Shown: piece by piece, positions 9,871 through 17,760 of the stretch
Layout: every line of letters starts with the position of its first letter
How positions within the stretch are numbered: position 1 is the first letter of the stretch
NCBI GenBank assembly: GCA_020721905.1
Contig: DYLU01000003.1
Coordinates: forward strand, 1-64,000
Direction: 5' to 3'
From: Leptospira biflexa
GTDB taxonomy: Bacteria; Spirochaetota; UBA4802; UB4802
Length of the DNA stretch: 64,000 nt
Program-made: the position numbers and the translations under genes
Notes under the pieces: model-generated
Seen by the model: the letters and a program-made list of their open reading frames with translations, nothing else
Told to the model about the DNA's origin: nothing
Database searches by the model: none

Positions 9871-10299
9871 ATGGCTTATCAGGTATCAGTATTTGCAGAA
9901 AATAAACCCGGCAAAATTGAAAGAATAACCAGTATACTGGCAAAGCAAAATATTAATATCAGGGCTATCACCATAAATGATTCAGGCGATTATGGTATTA
10001 TCAAACTGCTCCTTGACAGGCCTGAAGATGGATGCACTGCCCTGAAGGAAGAGAGTGTTGCCGCAACGTTGAGGGAAATAATAGCTGTTAAAATAGGTGA
10101 TAAGCCTGGGAGCCTTCATAAAATAGCAGCCATTCTCAAAGACCATGCAATAAATGTTGATGATGCCTATGGCTTTACAGTAAAGCCTCATGAAGAATCT
10201 GTTTTTGTGTTCCAGGTTGATAATCCAAAAGCGGCAGAAAAAGTCCTTAAAGATGCAGGGTATCAATTACTGGCTGATAAGGAATTATATTTGCTGTAG
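9871..10299 (+). CDS. tandem ACT-domain protein
   Basis: A small cytoplasmic protein of 142 residues built from two ACT domains: one begins at residue 3 (SVFAENKPGKIERITSILA) and the second near 74 (AVKIGDKPGSLHKIAAILK). ACT domains bind amino acids and regulate attached or partner enzymes. There is no catalytic domain. GGGAGG lies just before the ATG. It is 23 bases behind the phenylacetate-CoA ligase gene and surely in the same operon, so it likely senses an aromatic amino acid or product to control aromatic acid metabolism; that role is inferred from context. Confidence 0.85.
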   Translation: MAYQVSVFAENKPGKIERITSILAKQNINIRAITINDSGDYGIIKLLLDRPEDGCTALKEESVAATLREIIAVKIGDKPGSLHKIAAILKDHAINVDDAYGFTVKPHEESVFVFQVDNPKAAEKVLKDAGYQLLADKELYLL

Positions 10300-10354
10300 A
10301 GAGTATTTGATTCAAAGATTGAATTATTTTCTATCATCGCAACAGTTTTTTACT

Positions 10355-10585
10355 TTGTCATTTCAACAAATGATTGGATCTATCATTTCAATGAACAAAC
10401 TCCAATCAACGGGATATTCATGGGTGTGAGAGATCTCAAGCATCAAAACGGCCATACTCAGAGTCATGAATCATTGAGACTCTGAATGACACAGGTGGAT
10501 TTCATTCTGAGCAAATCGAAGTATCATAACGCAACGTATGAGATTACTTTGTCCCGATTGCAACAGGATGAAGCAATGGCGGTGT
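10355..10585. repeat. decayed dispersed repeat cluster
   Basis: This 331-base gap between genes (10300-10630) has no plausible gene. It contains degenerate copies resembling the dispersed GTCATTTCGA.., GTCATTCTGAGC.. and CATTGCGAGG..GAAGCAATC families seen in many environmental bacterial genomes: GTCATTTCAACAAATGATTG near 10356, TTCATTCTGAGCAAATCGAA near 10501, and a GATTGCAAC..GAAGCAATGG block near 10557. An 8-base inverted repeat TCAGAGTC/GACTCTGA lies at 10458-10465 and 10478-10485. The identification rests on resemblance remembered from those families. Confidence 0.4.
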
Positions 10586-10630
10586 TTTTTTATTTATTAT
10601 GAAATTCTATTTTTAAAAGGAGGGATGTAT

Positions 10631-10990
10631 ATGAAACAGTATATATCTATAGTGTTACTGGGCATTGCCTTCATCATGCTTTCATGTTCACAGCAGATCA
10701 GCATACAGGGAAAGCCGGATGTACTGGTAAAAAAATACCTTAAAGACGATTCCACGTATGTCATTATGTGTAAGGGATATCCTAAACCTGATACCACAGG
10801 TATACAGGCAACCGAAACAGCCAAAGAAGCCGCTTTGCTCAATGCCCAGTATATTGCTCGCGGCTTATTTTCTGATGAGGTTGATGTTATAAAGGATGGC
10901 ATTGTTGATGGATTTTTAGTAAACCCTGACTATGTAGTAATAACCTATTCTATTCGCCACCCTGATATAAAACGATATTTGTTAGAATAA
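10631..10990 (+). CDS. small lipoprotein, LPP20-like
   Basis: A 119-residue exported lipoprotein of unknown role. The signal peptide MKQYISIVLLGIAFIMLSC ends in a lipobox with the acylated cysteine at residue 19. The mature part has a TAKEAALLNAQYIARGLF helix, then a region ending in a beta-rich YVVITYSI stretch, which recalls LPP20-type lipoproteins; this is a weak family guess. The start at 10631 is set by AAAGGAGGG ending 6 bases upstream; an ATG two codons earlier is too close to it. The gene stands alone and shares a terminator region with the convergent small lipoprotein downstream. Confidence 0.75.
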   Translation: MKQYISIVLLGIAFIMLSCSQQISIQGKPDVLVKKYLKDDSTYVIMCKGYPKPDTTGIQATETAKEAALLNAQYIARGLFSDEVDVIKDGIVDGFLVNPDYVVITYSIRHPDIKRYLLE

Positions 10991-11035
10991 CAATACTTTC
11001 TTTATTTTTTTCCAGTTAGTATCCACCATACAACA

Positions 11036-11064
11036 AGAGGAGGGGTTTTTACAACCCCTCCTCT
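11036..11064 (-). terminator. bidirectional intrinsic terminator
   Basis: A perfect 12-base-pair GC-rich stem (AGAGGAGGGGTT with AACCCCTCCTCT) closes a 5-base loop, between the convergent genes ending at 10990 and 11093. The long stem could end transcription from both sides, although neither side has a long T tract. Confidence 0.7.
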
Positions 11065-11092
11065 CATTTCATCATCTGAAGTGAATCAGTAA

Positions 11093-11245
11093 TTACTTCT
11101 GTGCTGGAGCTTCTGCTGGAGCCTGTTCTGCTGGCTGTTCCTGAACTGGCTGTTCAGGAGCCGGAGCTTCTTCTTTCTTGCAGCCAACAAATGCTACAGC
11201 AACTGCGAAAATAGCAATAAGAATAAGAGATGCAAATTTCTTCAT
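11093..11245 (-). CDS. very small Glu/Pro/Ala-rich lipoprotein
   Basis: A 50-residue gene with its own strong ribosome site (AGGAG 8 bases before the ATG) and terminator. Residues 1-22 form a signal peptide MKKFASLILIAIF..VGC with the lipid-modified cysteine at 22. The remaining 28 residues are KKEE followed by a low-complexity run of Ala, Pro, Glu and Gln, ending in Lys. Such tiny, highly expressed-looking lipoproteins exist in other diderms as envelope spacers, but no function can be assigned. It would be missed by length filters. Confidence 0.75.
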   Translation of the reverse strand: MKKFASLILIAIFAVAVAFVGCKKEEAPAPEQPVQEQPAEQAPAEAPAQK

Positions 11246-11334
11246 GGCGCTACTCCTTTTATACTATTAAAATTTATGATTTTTGAATCTGGCTAAACAA
11301 ATAAACACAGCCATATAAAAAAATCAAGTATATA

Positions 11335-11730
11335 TTAAAAAAATTTTTTCTGATATGTTGAACGGCATGTTGCTGATTCCCATACCGTCACGCTGAGTAC
11401 ATTAATGTTTGTTGAATGAATGCGAGAATATTGTTTTAACATTTTTTCAATTTTTTGATATATAATTTTTGATAGCAATTCTGAACTGGGGTTCTGGTGA
11501 GTAAACTCCTTTACATCATTTAAATTTTTGTGGTCAAACTCCTGCAGCACCGCTTTCAGTATGTCTTTTAGATCATGAAAATCAATCAATATCCCTATAT
11601 CATTAAGTTTTTGCCCATACACTGATACTTCTACTTTCCAGTTATGGCCATGAATATTTTCACATTTTCCTTTATATCCTCTTAACTGATGGGCTGCTGA
11701 AATATAATCTTCTATTGTCAAAATGTACAT
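11335..11730 (-). CDS. queD: 6-carboxy-tetrahydropterin synthase (QueD family)
   Basis: A 131-residue enzyme that converts dihydroneopterin triphosphate to 6-carboxytetrahydropterin in queuosine and 7-deazaguanine synthesis. The zinc ligands H14, H27 and H29 and the catalytic C23 are visible in the stretch SAAHQL..GKCENIHGHNW, and the substrate-binding glutamate is in VWESATC near the end. The start at 11730 is preferred because AGGAG lies about 8 bases upstream; a longer reading would run into the preceding gene. It directly follows the DegT-fold gene on the minus strand. No queC, queE or queF is in the window. Confidence 0.9.
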   Translation of the reverse strand: MYILTIEDYISAAHQLRGYKGKCENIHGHNWKVEVSVYGQKLNDIGILIDFHDLKDILKAVLQEFDHKNLNDVKEFTHQNPSSELLSKIIYQKIEKMLKQYSRIHSTNINVLSVTVWESATCRSTYQKKFF

Positions 11731-11752
11731 CCCGGTGCTCCTGTTTAATCGT

Positions 11753-12787
11753 CTATGCAAACATGGTCAGCACTCTGCTTACTTTTTCTATCTCACGTTT
11801 GGTGAGTGTGGGATAGATTGGCAACGAAAAGAGTTTTTTGGAAAGCCTGTCACTGTGCGGATAATCCAGATTTCTGAGCTTACAGTACTGATGCAAAGGA
11901 ACTTCAATCGGGTGAAATATCTCTACGCCATTCTTCTTAAAAAATTTCTCAGCAATATCAGGTTGTGCATCAAAGAGTACCGGAAAAGCCTGATACGTGC
12001 AGTGTTCGTTATATGTATATACTGTGGAGTGATGTGTTTTGTTCAACGCATCATAGTATATACGGGCGATGTCACGTCTTCGCCTCACAAAATCTTTCAG
12101 TTTAAGCAACTGGTTTAATCCAAGGGCAGCATGAAGGTCGCTCATGCTGTATTCAAAACCAGGAATATGAGAATGCGGCACACCCGTTCGCACATCACGT
12201 ATGCAGGAATAATGGCGCGAATTATTGGTAAATATCATTGCACCCATTTCGGTTGTAATCATCATCGACGGCGCAAATGATGCAATTGCAAGCGATGGAG
12301 ACGGCAGGAAGATGTCCGCAGTGTCCATGCCCAATGTATGTGATATATCAAGGATTACGGGAATTGTGCTATCGCCCAGATCAAATCCCAGTGGAATGCC
12401 AAACATGTGGCCCAACACAATTGCTTTAGTTTTTTGTGTCATTGCCTTCCGGATTAATTCTGCTGAAGGATGATATGCACCTTCGGCAATATCAATTAAC
12501 ACAGGCGTTGCTCCAACCAGATGGCATGCTTTTAATGGCGCTTCATGAAAAAAAGATGGGATTATGATCTCATCACCCGCTGTAACACCCAGTGCTATAA
12601 AAGCGCAGTGATATGCTGCTGTTAGTGAATTGGTTGCCAGAGCATACTTCATTCCCATAAGATTGCCCAGCGCCTGCTCAAATTGCTTCACAACAGCACC
12701 GGATGCCAGGGTGTCCTGAATGAGGCAATCAAGTACGCCCTCCAGTTCTTTTCGTGTAATAGTTGGTTTGCTTGAAACTATTTTCAT
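11753..12787 (-). CDS. DegT/DnrJ/EryC1-fold PLP-type protein lacking the catalytic lysine
   Basis: A 344-residue protein with the sugar aminotransferase fold of the DegT/EryC1/StrS family. Hallmarks are ALATNSLTAAYHCA near residue 52, GDEIIIPSFF near 75, LDISHTLGMD near 148, and the C-terminal FPVLF and HPIEVPLHQ segments. At the position of the lysine that forms the Schiff base (family pattern SFxxxKxxxxGEGG) the protein reads SFAPSMMITTEMGAM, placing Met175 where lysine is expected. The usual GEGG is also altered. It may therefore not be a transaminase; a regulatory or non-transaminating role, as in lysine-substituted sugar dehydratases, is possible. The queD gene follows 22 bases downstream and is probably co-transcribed. 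Length is slightly short of the family's 360-390. Confidence 0.85.
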   Translation of the reverse strand: MKIVSSKPTITRKELEGVLDCLIQDTLASGAVVKQFEQALGNLMGMKYALATNSLTAAYHCAFIALGVTAGDEIIIPSFFHEAPLKACHLVGATPVLIDIAEGAYHPSAELIRKAMTQKTKAIVLGHMFGIPLGFDLGDSTIPVILDISHTLGMDTADIFLPSPSLAIASFAPSMMITTEMGAMIFTNNSRHYSCIRDVRTGVPHSHIPGFEYSMSDLHAALGLNQLLKLKDFVRRRRDIARIYYDALNKTHHSTVYTYNEHCTYQAFPVLFDAQPDIAEKFFKKNGVEIFHPIEVPLHQYCKLRNLDYPHSDRLSKKLFSLPIYPTLTKREIEKVSRVLTMFA

Positions 12788-12947
12788 GGTTTTCTATCGC
12801 TTACTATTAATGTTCAAATGAAACGTATCTGTGAGTACCAGTAAAAATTGGTCAAGCATCATTTGGCAAGAATAAAAATTAAATCAAGCAATGCAGATGT
12901 TGTTCCGATACTACACATAGTATAGGTATTATCAAAGGAGGAATTCA

Positions 12948-13775
12948 ATGCGTAAAATTTTTTTAGTACTGATGGCTATAATTGTTGCAGCAGCTTTTGC
13001 CATTTCATGTGCACCTAATAATGTCATGACTAAACGTGACGAAACATATACGTTTGACCAGATGAACGGACAGGATGAGACTCCTGTATATTCTGATATG
13101 CAGCCAGCCCAGGTATCCTCAAATAGCAGTGATAGTTCATATTATCAGATTGGCATAGCCAGCTGGTATGGACGAGAGTTTCAGGGGAGACTCACAGCTT
13201 CAGGTGAACCGTTTGATATGAATAAGTACACCGCTGCACACCGAACACTTCCATTTGGCAGCGTTATACTTGTCACCAATCTTGAAAATGGAAAAAAGGT
13301 ACAATGCACTGTTAATGACAGAGGGCCATTCAAGGAAAACCGCATTCTTGATGTTTCATATAAAGCTGCAAAAGACCTTGACATGCTTGCTACTGGCCAG
13401 GCTAAAGTGGGGATTACAGTTCTTTCTTATGGGAATGATACAAAGCCCGGAACAAAGTCACATGATGTTGGAGTATTTGGCCAGCCTGTTGACAATTACA
13501 ATGACAGTCCAGACAATTCAGACCTGGATTCAAAACAATTCAGTGGACTGGCGTTACAAACAGGTGCTTTTTATTCAAAAGCAAATGCATTAAAACTTAA
13601 GGAAAAGATTGAAGGGCTTATTGACAAGCCGGTTATTGTAGTACAGGAAGGTTATTATTATAAAGTACGTATAACAAATATGAATGAAAATGAAGTTCCC
13701 CGCTATATTAAAATTTTGAAAAATAATGACATACCTTCATATAAAGTAACAATGAGCGACAACATGAATGATTAG
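12948..13775 (+). CDS. rlpA: RlpA-like septal lipoprotein with SPOR domain
   Basis: A 275-residue envelope lipoprotein that acts on denuded glycan strands of peptidoglycan at the septum. The signal peptide MRKIFLVLMAIIVAAAFAIS precedes cysteine 21. The double-psi beta-barrel begins near residue 67 with GIASWYGREFQGRLTASGEP and includes AHRTLPFGS and VNDRGPF with the catalytic-site aspartate and the histidine region. The C-terminal 75 residues form a SPOR domain (LQTGAFYSKANALKLKEKI). A linker of Asp, Asn and Ser joins the two. AAAGGAGG precedes the ATG. A hairpin terminator follows, so it is a single-gene unit. Confidence 0.93.
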   Translation: MRKIFLVLMAIIVAAAFAISCAPNNVMTKRDETYTFDQMNGQDETPVYSDMQPAQVSSNSSDSSYYQIGIASWYGREFQGRLTASGEPFDMNKYTAAHRTLPFGSVILVTNLENGKKVQCTVNDRGPFKENRILDVSYKAAKDLDMLATGQAKVGITVLSYGNDTKPGTKSHDVGVFGQPVDNYNDSPDNSDLDSKQFSGLALQTGAFYSKANALKLKEKIEGLIDKPVIVVQEGYYYKVRITNMNENEVPRYIKILKNNDIPSYKVTMSDNMND

Positions 13776-13785
13776 TTACATACAG

Positions 13786-13813
13786 GGCGCTTTTTATAAG
13801 CGCCTTTTGTTTT
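13786..13813 (+). terminator. intrinsic terminator after rlpA
   Basis: A 7-base-pair stem GGCGCTT/AAGCGCC with a 5-base loop, followed by TTTTGTTTT, lies 11 bases after the rlpA stop. The remaining 215 bases up to the next gene are AT-rich with nothing recognisable. Confidence 0.85.
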
Positions 13814-14028
13814 ATACAAAAGCTGATGTAGTACTGTTATAGCTATATCAGTAAATACGTACGTATATACAGCAATTCCCCAATAGATAGCCTATACATG
13901 ACCTTACACGTATAATTTGTAGCATTCAAAATGTATTGAGAATAATTATTGATTTTTACAGCATATATTCCAACAGGTATACATGTATAATTGGTACATA
14001 CCACTATCTGGTAAGTACATAACCAATT

Positions 14029-15210
14029 ATGTATGAATATGGCAATCGCAAGACTTTACATCCCAGTATTCTTGCAAATACTATGAACCGTTCACGAGCA
14101 CATCACATCGATTATCTGAAAGCATGGGCAGTAATTGTTATGATAGAAGTCCATGTTGTTAATTGCTTCCTCAATCCATCATTGCGAACTGCATGGTGGT
14201 TTCATATAGTACATTTCATAAATGGGCTTGTGGCTCCTGTTTTTATATTTACTGCAGGTTTTTCATTTGTTTTATCGGTAATGAAAAAGAGAGAAGAGCT
14301 TATACATTTTTCATATCTTTTTTTTAGAAGAGCAGGCAGGATACTATTAATTTTTCTTGTTGGCTATCTCATTCATGTTCCCTACTTTTCATTAAAAAAT
14401 ATTATCATCTACGCCTCGCCTGCTGAACTTAAATCCTTTTATTCATCAGATGTCCTCCAATGCATTGGATCGGGGTTGCTGGTGTTATTATTTCTACGAA
14501 TGGCAATTAAATCAGATACGCTGTACCATAGCATCATCACCGGCATTGGTTTGTTGGTTGTTTTTATAACCCCCCAGGTATGGAAGATTGACTTTGGCCA
14601 ATGGTTTCCTTTGCCAATTGCTACATATTTTAATGAAATACATGGGTCATTATTCCCTCTATTCCCATGGCATGGATTTTTGTTTTTAGGCGCATCATAT
14701 GGTATTGTTCACTTACACAATAGCAACAATAACCACGATAGTATGTCATCAAAACTATTAACTACTATTTCCATTATTATCAGCATTTCCGGAATAGTCA
14801 CCATGCATTTCCTGTCAAAAAACCCGGCATACACTATCAAGACAAGCGCAATTTTTTTCATTACACGATATGCACTGGTAATTGTGTTGCTCCATTTCTT
14901 CCGGTGGTATCTTCATATAAAAAAAAATCAGGGAGGATTATTCACCAGTATAGGGAAGGAATCACTGCTTGTTTACTGGTTACACCTTCAGATATTGTAC
15001 AGGCATATCTTCAATGGGAGATCACTTGAAATAATTGTTTCTCAGAATTTTAACCTGACAGAGTGTTTGACAGCTTTTCTTTTGCTGGCAGCCTTGATGT
15101 TTGGAGCAGCAATTCTGTGGAATACACTAAAGCAATATTATCCTGCAGTTTCCCGGAAAATATTCACCGGAATACTACTGATTGGACTAATAAAATTTTT
15201 ATTTTTTTAA
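14029..15210 (+). CDS. DUF1624/HGSNAT-like multi-pass membrane acyltransferase
   Basis: A polytopic inner-membrane protein of 393 residues with about ten helices. After a soluble start it reads HHIDYLKAWAVIVMIEVHVVN, then GLVAPVFIFTAGFSFVLS and RRAGRILLIFLVGY, which is the pattern of the heparan-alpha-glucosaminide N-acetyltransferase catalytic domain (DUF1624, related to YeiB). Such proteins move acyl groups across the membrane to envelope glycans. Neither the ATG at 14029 nor an in-frame ATG at 14083 has a ribosome site, so the start is uncertain; the shorter form begins just before the conserved region. The gene stands alone, meeting the TPR gene tail to tail with two bases between stops. 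Substrate unknown. Confidence 0.75.
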   Translation: MYEYGNRKTLHPSILANTMNRSRAHHIDYLKAWAVIVMIEVHVVNCFLNPSLRTAWWFHIVHFINGLVAPVFIFTAGFSFVLSVMKKREELIHFSYLFFRRAGRILLIFLVGYLIHVPYFSLKNIIIYASPAELKSFYSSDVLQCIGSGLLVLLFLRMAIKSDTLYHSIITGIGLLVVFITPQVWKIDFGQWFPLPIATYFNEIHGSLFPLFPWHGFLFLGASYGIVHLHNSNNNHDSMSSKLLTTISIIISISGIVTMHFLSKNPAYTIKTSAIFFITRYALVIVLLHFFRWYLHIKKNQGGLFTSIGKESLLVYWLHLQILYRHIFNGRSLEIIVSQNFNLTECLTAFLLLAALMFGAAILWNTLKQYYPAVSRKIFTGILLIGLIKFLFF

Positions 15211-15212
15211 TC

Positions 15213-16028
15213 TTAAACTGCTTTTGTGGCCTTTGCAAGGTACTGAAGTGCTGTTTGATTGTTCCCAACAAATAAATGGCATAGACTTAACGATATTAAT
15301 ACCTGTGGTGTGGGCTCTTTCTGTATTTCCTGTTCCAATTGCTGTATCTTGGTTTCGATAGTTCCCTTGGTATCATTGAAGATAGCGTGAGGTATTGTTG
15401 CAATATATTCATTAAATTGCCTGAATCCCTTTTTCTGCAATGAATGGGAAATAAGCTTTTCATCACTATACTGTGCACACTGCAGAAGTATATCTGAAGT
15501 AACTTCCCTGAACCTGAATGAGTCATGGTACCTATCATAGTGCTGTAAATAGCGTAAAGCATCAGCATAATTTTTTTGTTCATAATACAAAAGAATCGTT
15601 GCTGTCAGAGCAACTTTATTTGCAGGGTCCTTTTTAATAACTTCTTTAAAACATTTTAAAGCAGCTTTATAATTATTGAGTTTGCTGAAAGCAATGCCCT
15701 TAACAAGAAGAGCAGTAAAAAAATCTGGATTACATGTATTACACTGATTCAGGGTAATGATGGCTTTTTTATATTCACCCAACCTGAAATAGAGGCTTCC
15801 GATGTTAAATAATACAATATAATCTTCTTTCAGTTGCAGTGCACGTAAAAAACAATCAAGAGCTTGCTTGAATTGTTTCATGCGATAATACAAAGAACCT
15901 AAATTTATCAATGCTGCCCGGTGAGAATTATCAATTTCAAGTATCTCATTATATAATTGCAGCGCTTCACCAACATGGCCATCCACTTCCAGCCTGAGTG
16001 CTTCCTTGAACTGTTCCTGTATAGTCAT
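15213..16028 (-). CDS. TPR-repeat protein
   Basis: A cytoplasmic protein of 271 residues made of about five tetratricopeptide repeats in its first 180 residues (for example RAALINLGSLYYRMKQFKQ and YIVLFNIGSLYFRLGEYKK), followed by an irregular helical part and one more TPR-like helix pair at the end. No signal peptide or catalytic domain is visible, so it is a scaffold or adaptor. It starts 52 bases after the stop of the upstream GGDEF gene on the same strand, and could help organise that signalling protein, though this is only positional inference. Confidence 0.8.
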   Translation of the reverse strand: MTIQEQFKEALRLEVDGHVGEALQLYNEILEIDNSHRAALINLGSLYYRMKQFKQALDCFLRALQLKEDYIVLFNIGSLYFRLGEYKKAIITLNQCNTCNPDFFTALLVKGIAFSKLNNYKAALKCFKEVIKKDPANKVALTATILLYYEQKNYADALRYLQHYDRYHDSFRFREVTSDILLQCAQYSDEKLISHSLQKKGFRQFNEYIATIPHAIFNDTKGTIETKIQQLEQEIQKEPTPQVLISLSLCHLFVGNNQTALQYLAKATKAV

Positions 16029-16080
16029 TCATTCAACCTTTTTAAAACAAATAGGCATTCTATTGCTTACTATCGGCATT

Positions 16081-17145
16081 TTATTTTGCAAGGGCAACTT
16101 TATTTCGTCCCATCTCTTTTGCCTTATATAACGCTTTATCAGATCTGGCAACAAATTCCTGTATAGAAGTATCTCTGGCAGGATCATACTGGGCAACTCC
16201 AATGCTTATAGTAACATGCAATGCAGTGTCCTGACCCTTAAACGGATGCTGTTCAACAATCTTACGTAACCGCTGCGCCACAATACCGGCCTGATCAAGC
16301 CGTGTCTGGGGCAATATTACTGCAAACTCTTCGCCTCCGTATCGGCAGGGAATATCTATTTTCCGAAGGTCCTTTAAAAATATTGTAGCAACTTCTTTCA
16401 GTACACTATCGCCCTGCAAATGCCCATAGGTATCGTTAAACCGCTTAAAATGGTCTATGTCACACATTAAAAGTGAAAGGGGTGCATTATAACGCTGGCT
16501 CCGTTTCATTTCCTCAATCAGCCGTATTTCAAAATAATGGTGAATATACAACCGCGTCATCCTGTCAAGCGTTGACATTAAATACAGCCGCGAATTTTCA
16601 ACCGCCACTGCACCAAACCGTGCTACATAATGTAAAAATTCCTTTTCTAAGTTTGAAAAACCACCACCGGTTATTTTTTCCCCTAAAAGCAGAACTCCCA
16701 TCAGTGAATTTTTTGATTTAAGAGGGACCACCATGTATGGATTTAAGAATGCTATCAATTGGAGATCGTCAGCCAGATCAGGTAACTCCATTAGTGTTTC
16801 ATACTCAATTGGGTATGGATTATTTTCTAAAAATCCAACAAGCGGACTTGTTTCATGCAAAATCACATTTTCTTCAAAATCATTATCATACCCTTTGGCC
16901 ATGTGTAAATAAAAATCATTCACATCAATGTCTTTTTGCAACAAAAGCGCCACCTGCTCAACAAACATCTGCCCAATACAGCTATACAAAAGGGATTCAA
17001 CCAGGCTTTCAAACTGCAAATTTGAGGAAAGGCTTATTCCCAGCTCAAGCAGGTTACGCAGTTCATAGATCTTTCTTTCAAGGCCTTCTATGCCTTCCCG
17101 GGTTGGTTCAGTTTCATCAAAATACGTTAATCCATTATCATCCAT
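16081..17145 (-). CDS. GAF-GGDEF diguanylate cyclase
   Basis: A soluble 354-residue enzyme that makes cyclic-di-GMP from two GTP. A short coiled segment (residues 20-40) leads into a GAF sensor domain (about 45-185). The GGDEF domain follows with DRMTRLYIHHYF, CDIDHFKRFNDTYGH and the active-site RYGGEEFAVILP. RKID lies five residues before GGEEF and fits the RxxD inhibitory site, so product feedback is likely. All catalytic residues appear present. It is upstream of a TPR gene on the same strand, and with the HD-GYP protein at 5983 gives this window both synthesis and breakdown of the messenger. Confidence 0.93.
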   Translation of the reverse strand: MDDNGLTYFDETEPTREGIEGLERKIYELRNLLELGISLSSNLQFESLVESLLYSCIGQMFVEQVALLLQKDIDVNDFYLHMAKGYDNDFEENVILHETSPLVGFLENNPYPIEYETLMELPDLADDLQLIAFLNPYMVVPLKSKNSLMGVLLLGEKITGGGFSNLEKEFLHYVARFGAVAVENSRLYLMSTLDRMTRLYIHHYFEIRLIEEMKRSQRYNAPLSLLMCDIDHFKRFNDTYGHLQGDSVLKEVATIFLKDLRKIDIPCRYGGEEFAVILPQTRLDQAGIVAQRLRKIVEQHPFKGQDTALHVTISIGVAQYDPARDTSIQEFVARSDKALYKAKEMGRNKVALAK

Positions 17146-17325
17146 ACATACCTGTAAAATAATTCTTGCGTTTTTATTACTATTACCTGTTTATGACGAT
17201 ATATCCTGTATCAGGAATACATATACATTAAAAAATACATAGCAGAATTTTATACTATTTATAAAAAATGTCAATAATTATATAGTATAATTGTATGTAG
17301 ATTATCGATAAATAATGAAAGTACC

Positions 17326-17760
17326 ATGCAGACAATAAACGTAAAGTTACAACCAGGCGCTAAACTACCGGATTATCAAACCATCCATTCATCAGGCGCT
17401 GACCTTTATGCCTTACTGGATACACCGATCACCCTGCAGCCGCTGCAACGTGCTCTTATACCCACCGGCATTTTTATTGAACTTCCCCCTGGCTATGAAG
17501 CACAAATAAGACCTCGCAGCGGTCTTGCCATTAACCATGGAATCACACTTCTGAATACCCCTGGCACCATTGATGCTGATTATCGTGGAGAAATTAAAAT
17601 AATTGTGATAAACTTGGGTGATAAACCATTCACAATAGAAAACAATATGCGAATTGCCCAGATGGTTATTTCCCATACCCTGCAGGTAACATTTGAAGCG
17701 GTTACAGAATTAACCCCTACACAACGAAATGACGGAGGCTTTGGACATACAGGCTTATGA
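17326..17760 (+). CDS. dut: dUTP diphosphatase
   Basis: A homotrimeric enzyme of 144 residues that hydrolyses dUTP to dUMP and keeps uracil out of DNA. All five dUTPase motifs are visible: SGADLYALL near residue 24, [11 protein letters not shown] near 64, [11 protein letters not shown] near 85, RIAQMVI near 109, and the C-terminal [10 protein letters not shown] at 133-142. It begins a tight plus-strand run; its last four bases (ATGA) overlap the start of the RNase J gene, so the two are translationally coupled. Upstream, 180 bases of AT-rich DNA separate it from the divergent GGDEF gene. Confidence 0.97.
   Translation: MQTINVKLQPGAKLPDYQTIHSSGADLYALLDTPITLQPLQRALIPTGIFIELPPGYEAQIRPRSGLAINHGITLLNTPGTIDADYRGEIKIIVINLGDKPFTIENNMRIAQMVISHTLQVTFEAVTELTPTQRNDGGFGHTGL

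Noticed and set aside
10190-10429. Plus-strand frame over the end of the ACT gene
   Set aside because: It overlaps a real gene in another frame and runs into the repeat cluster without a ribosome site.
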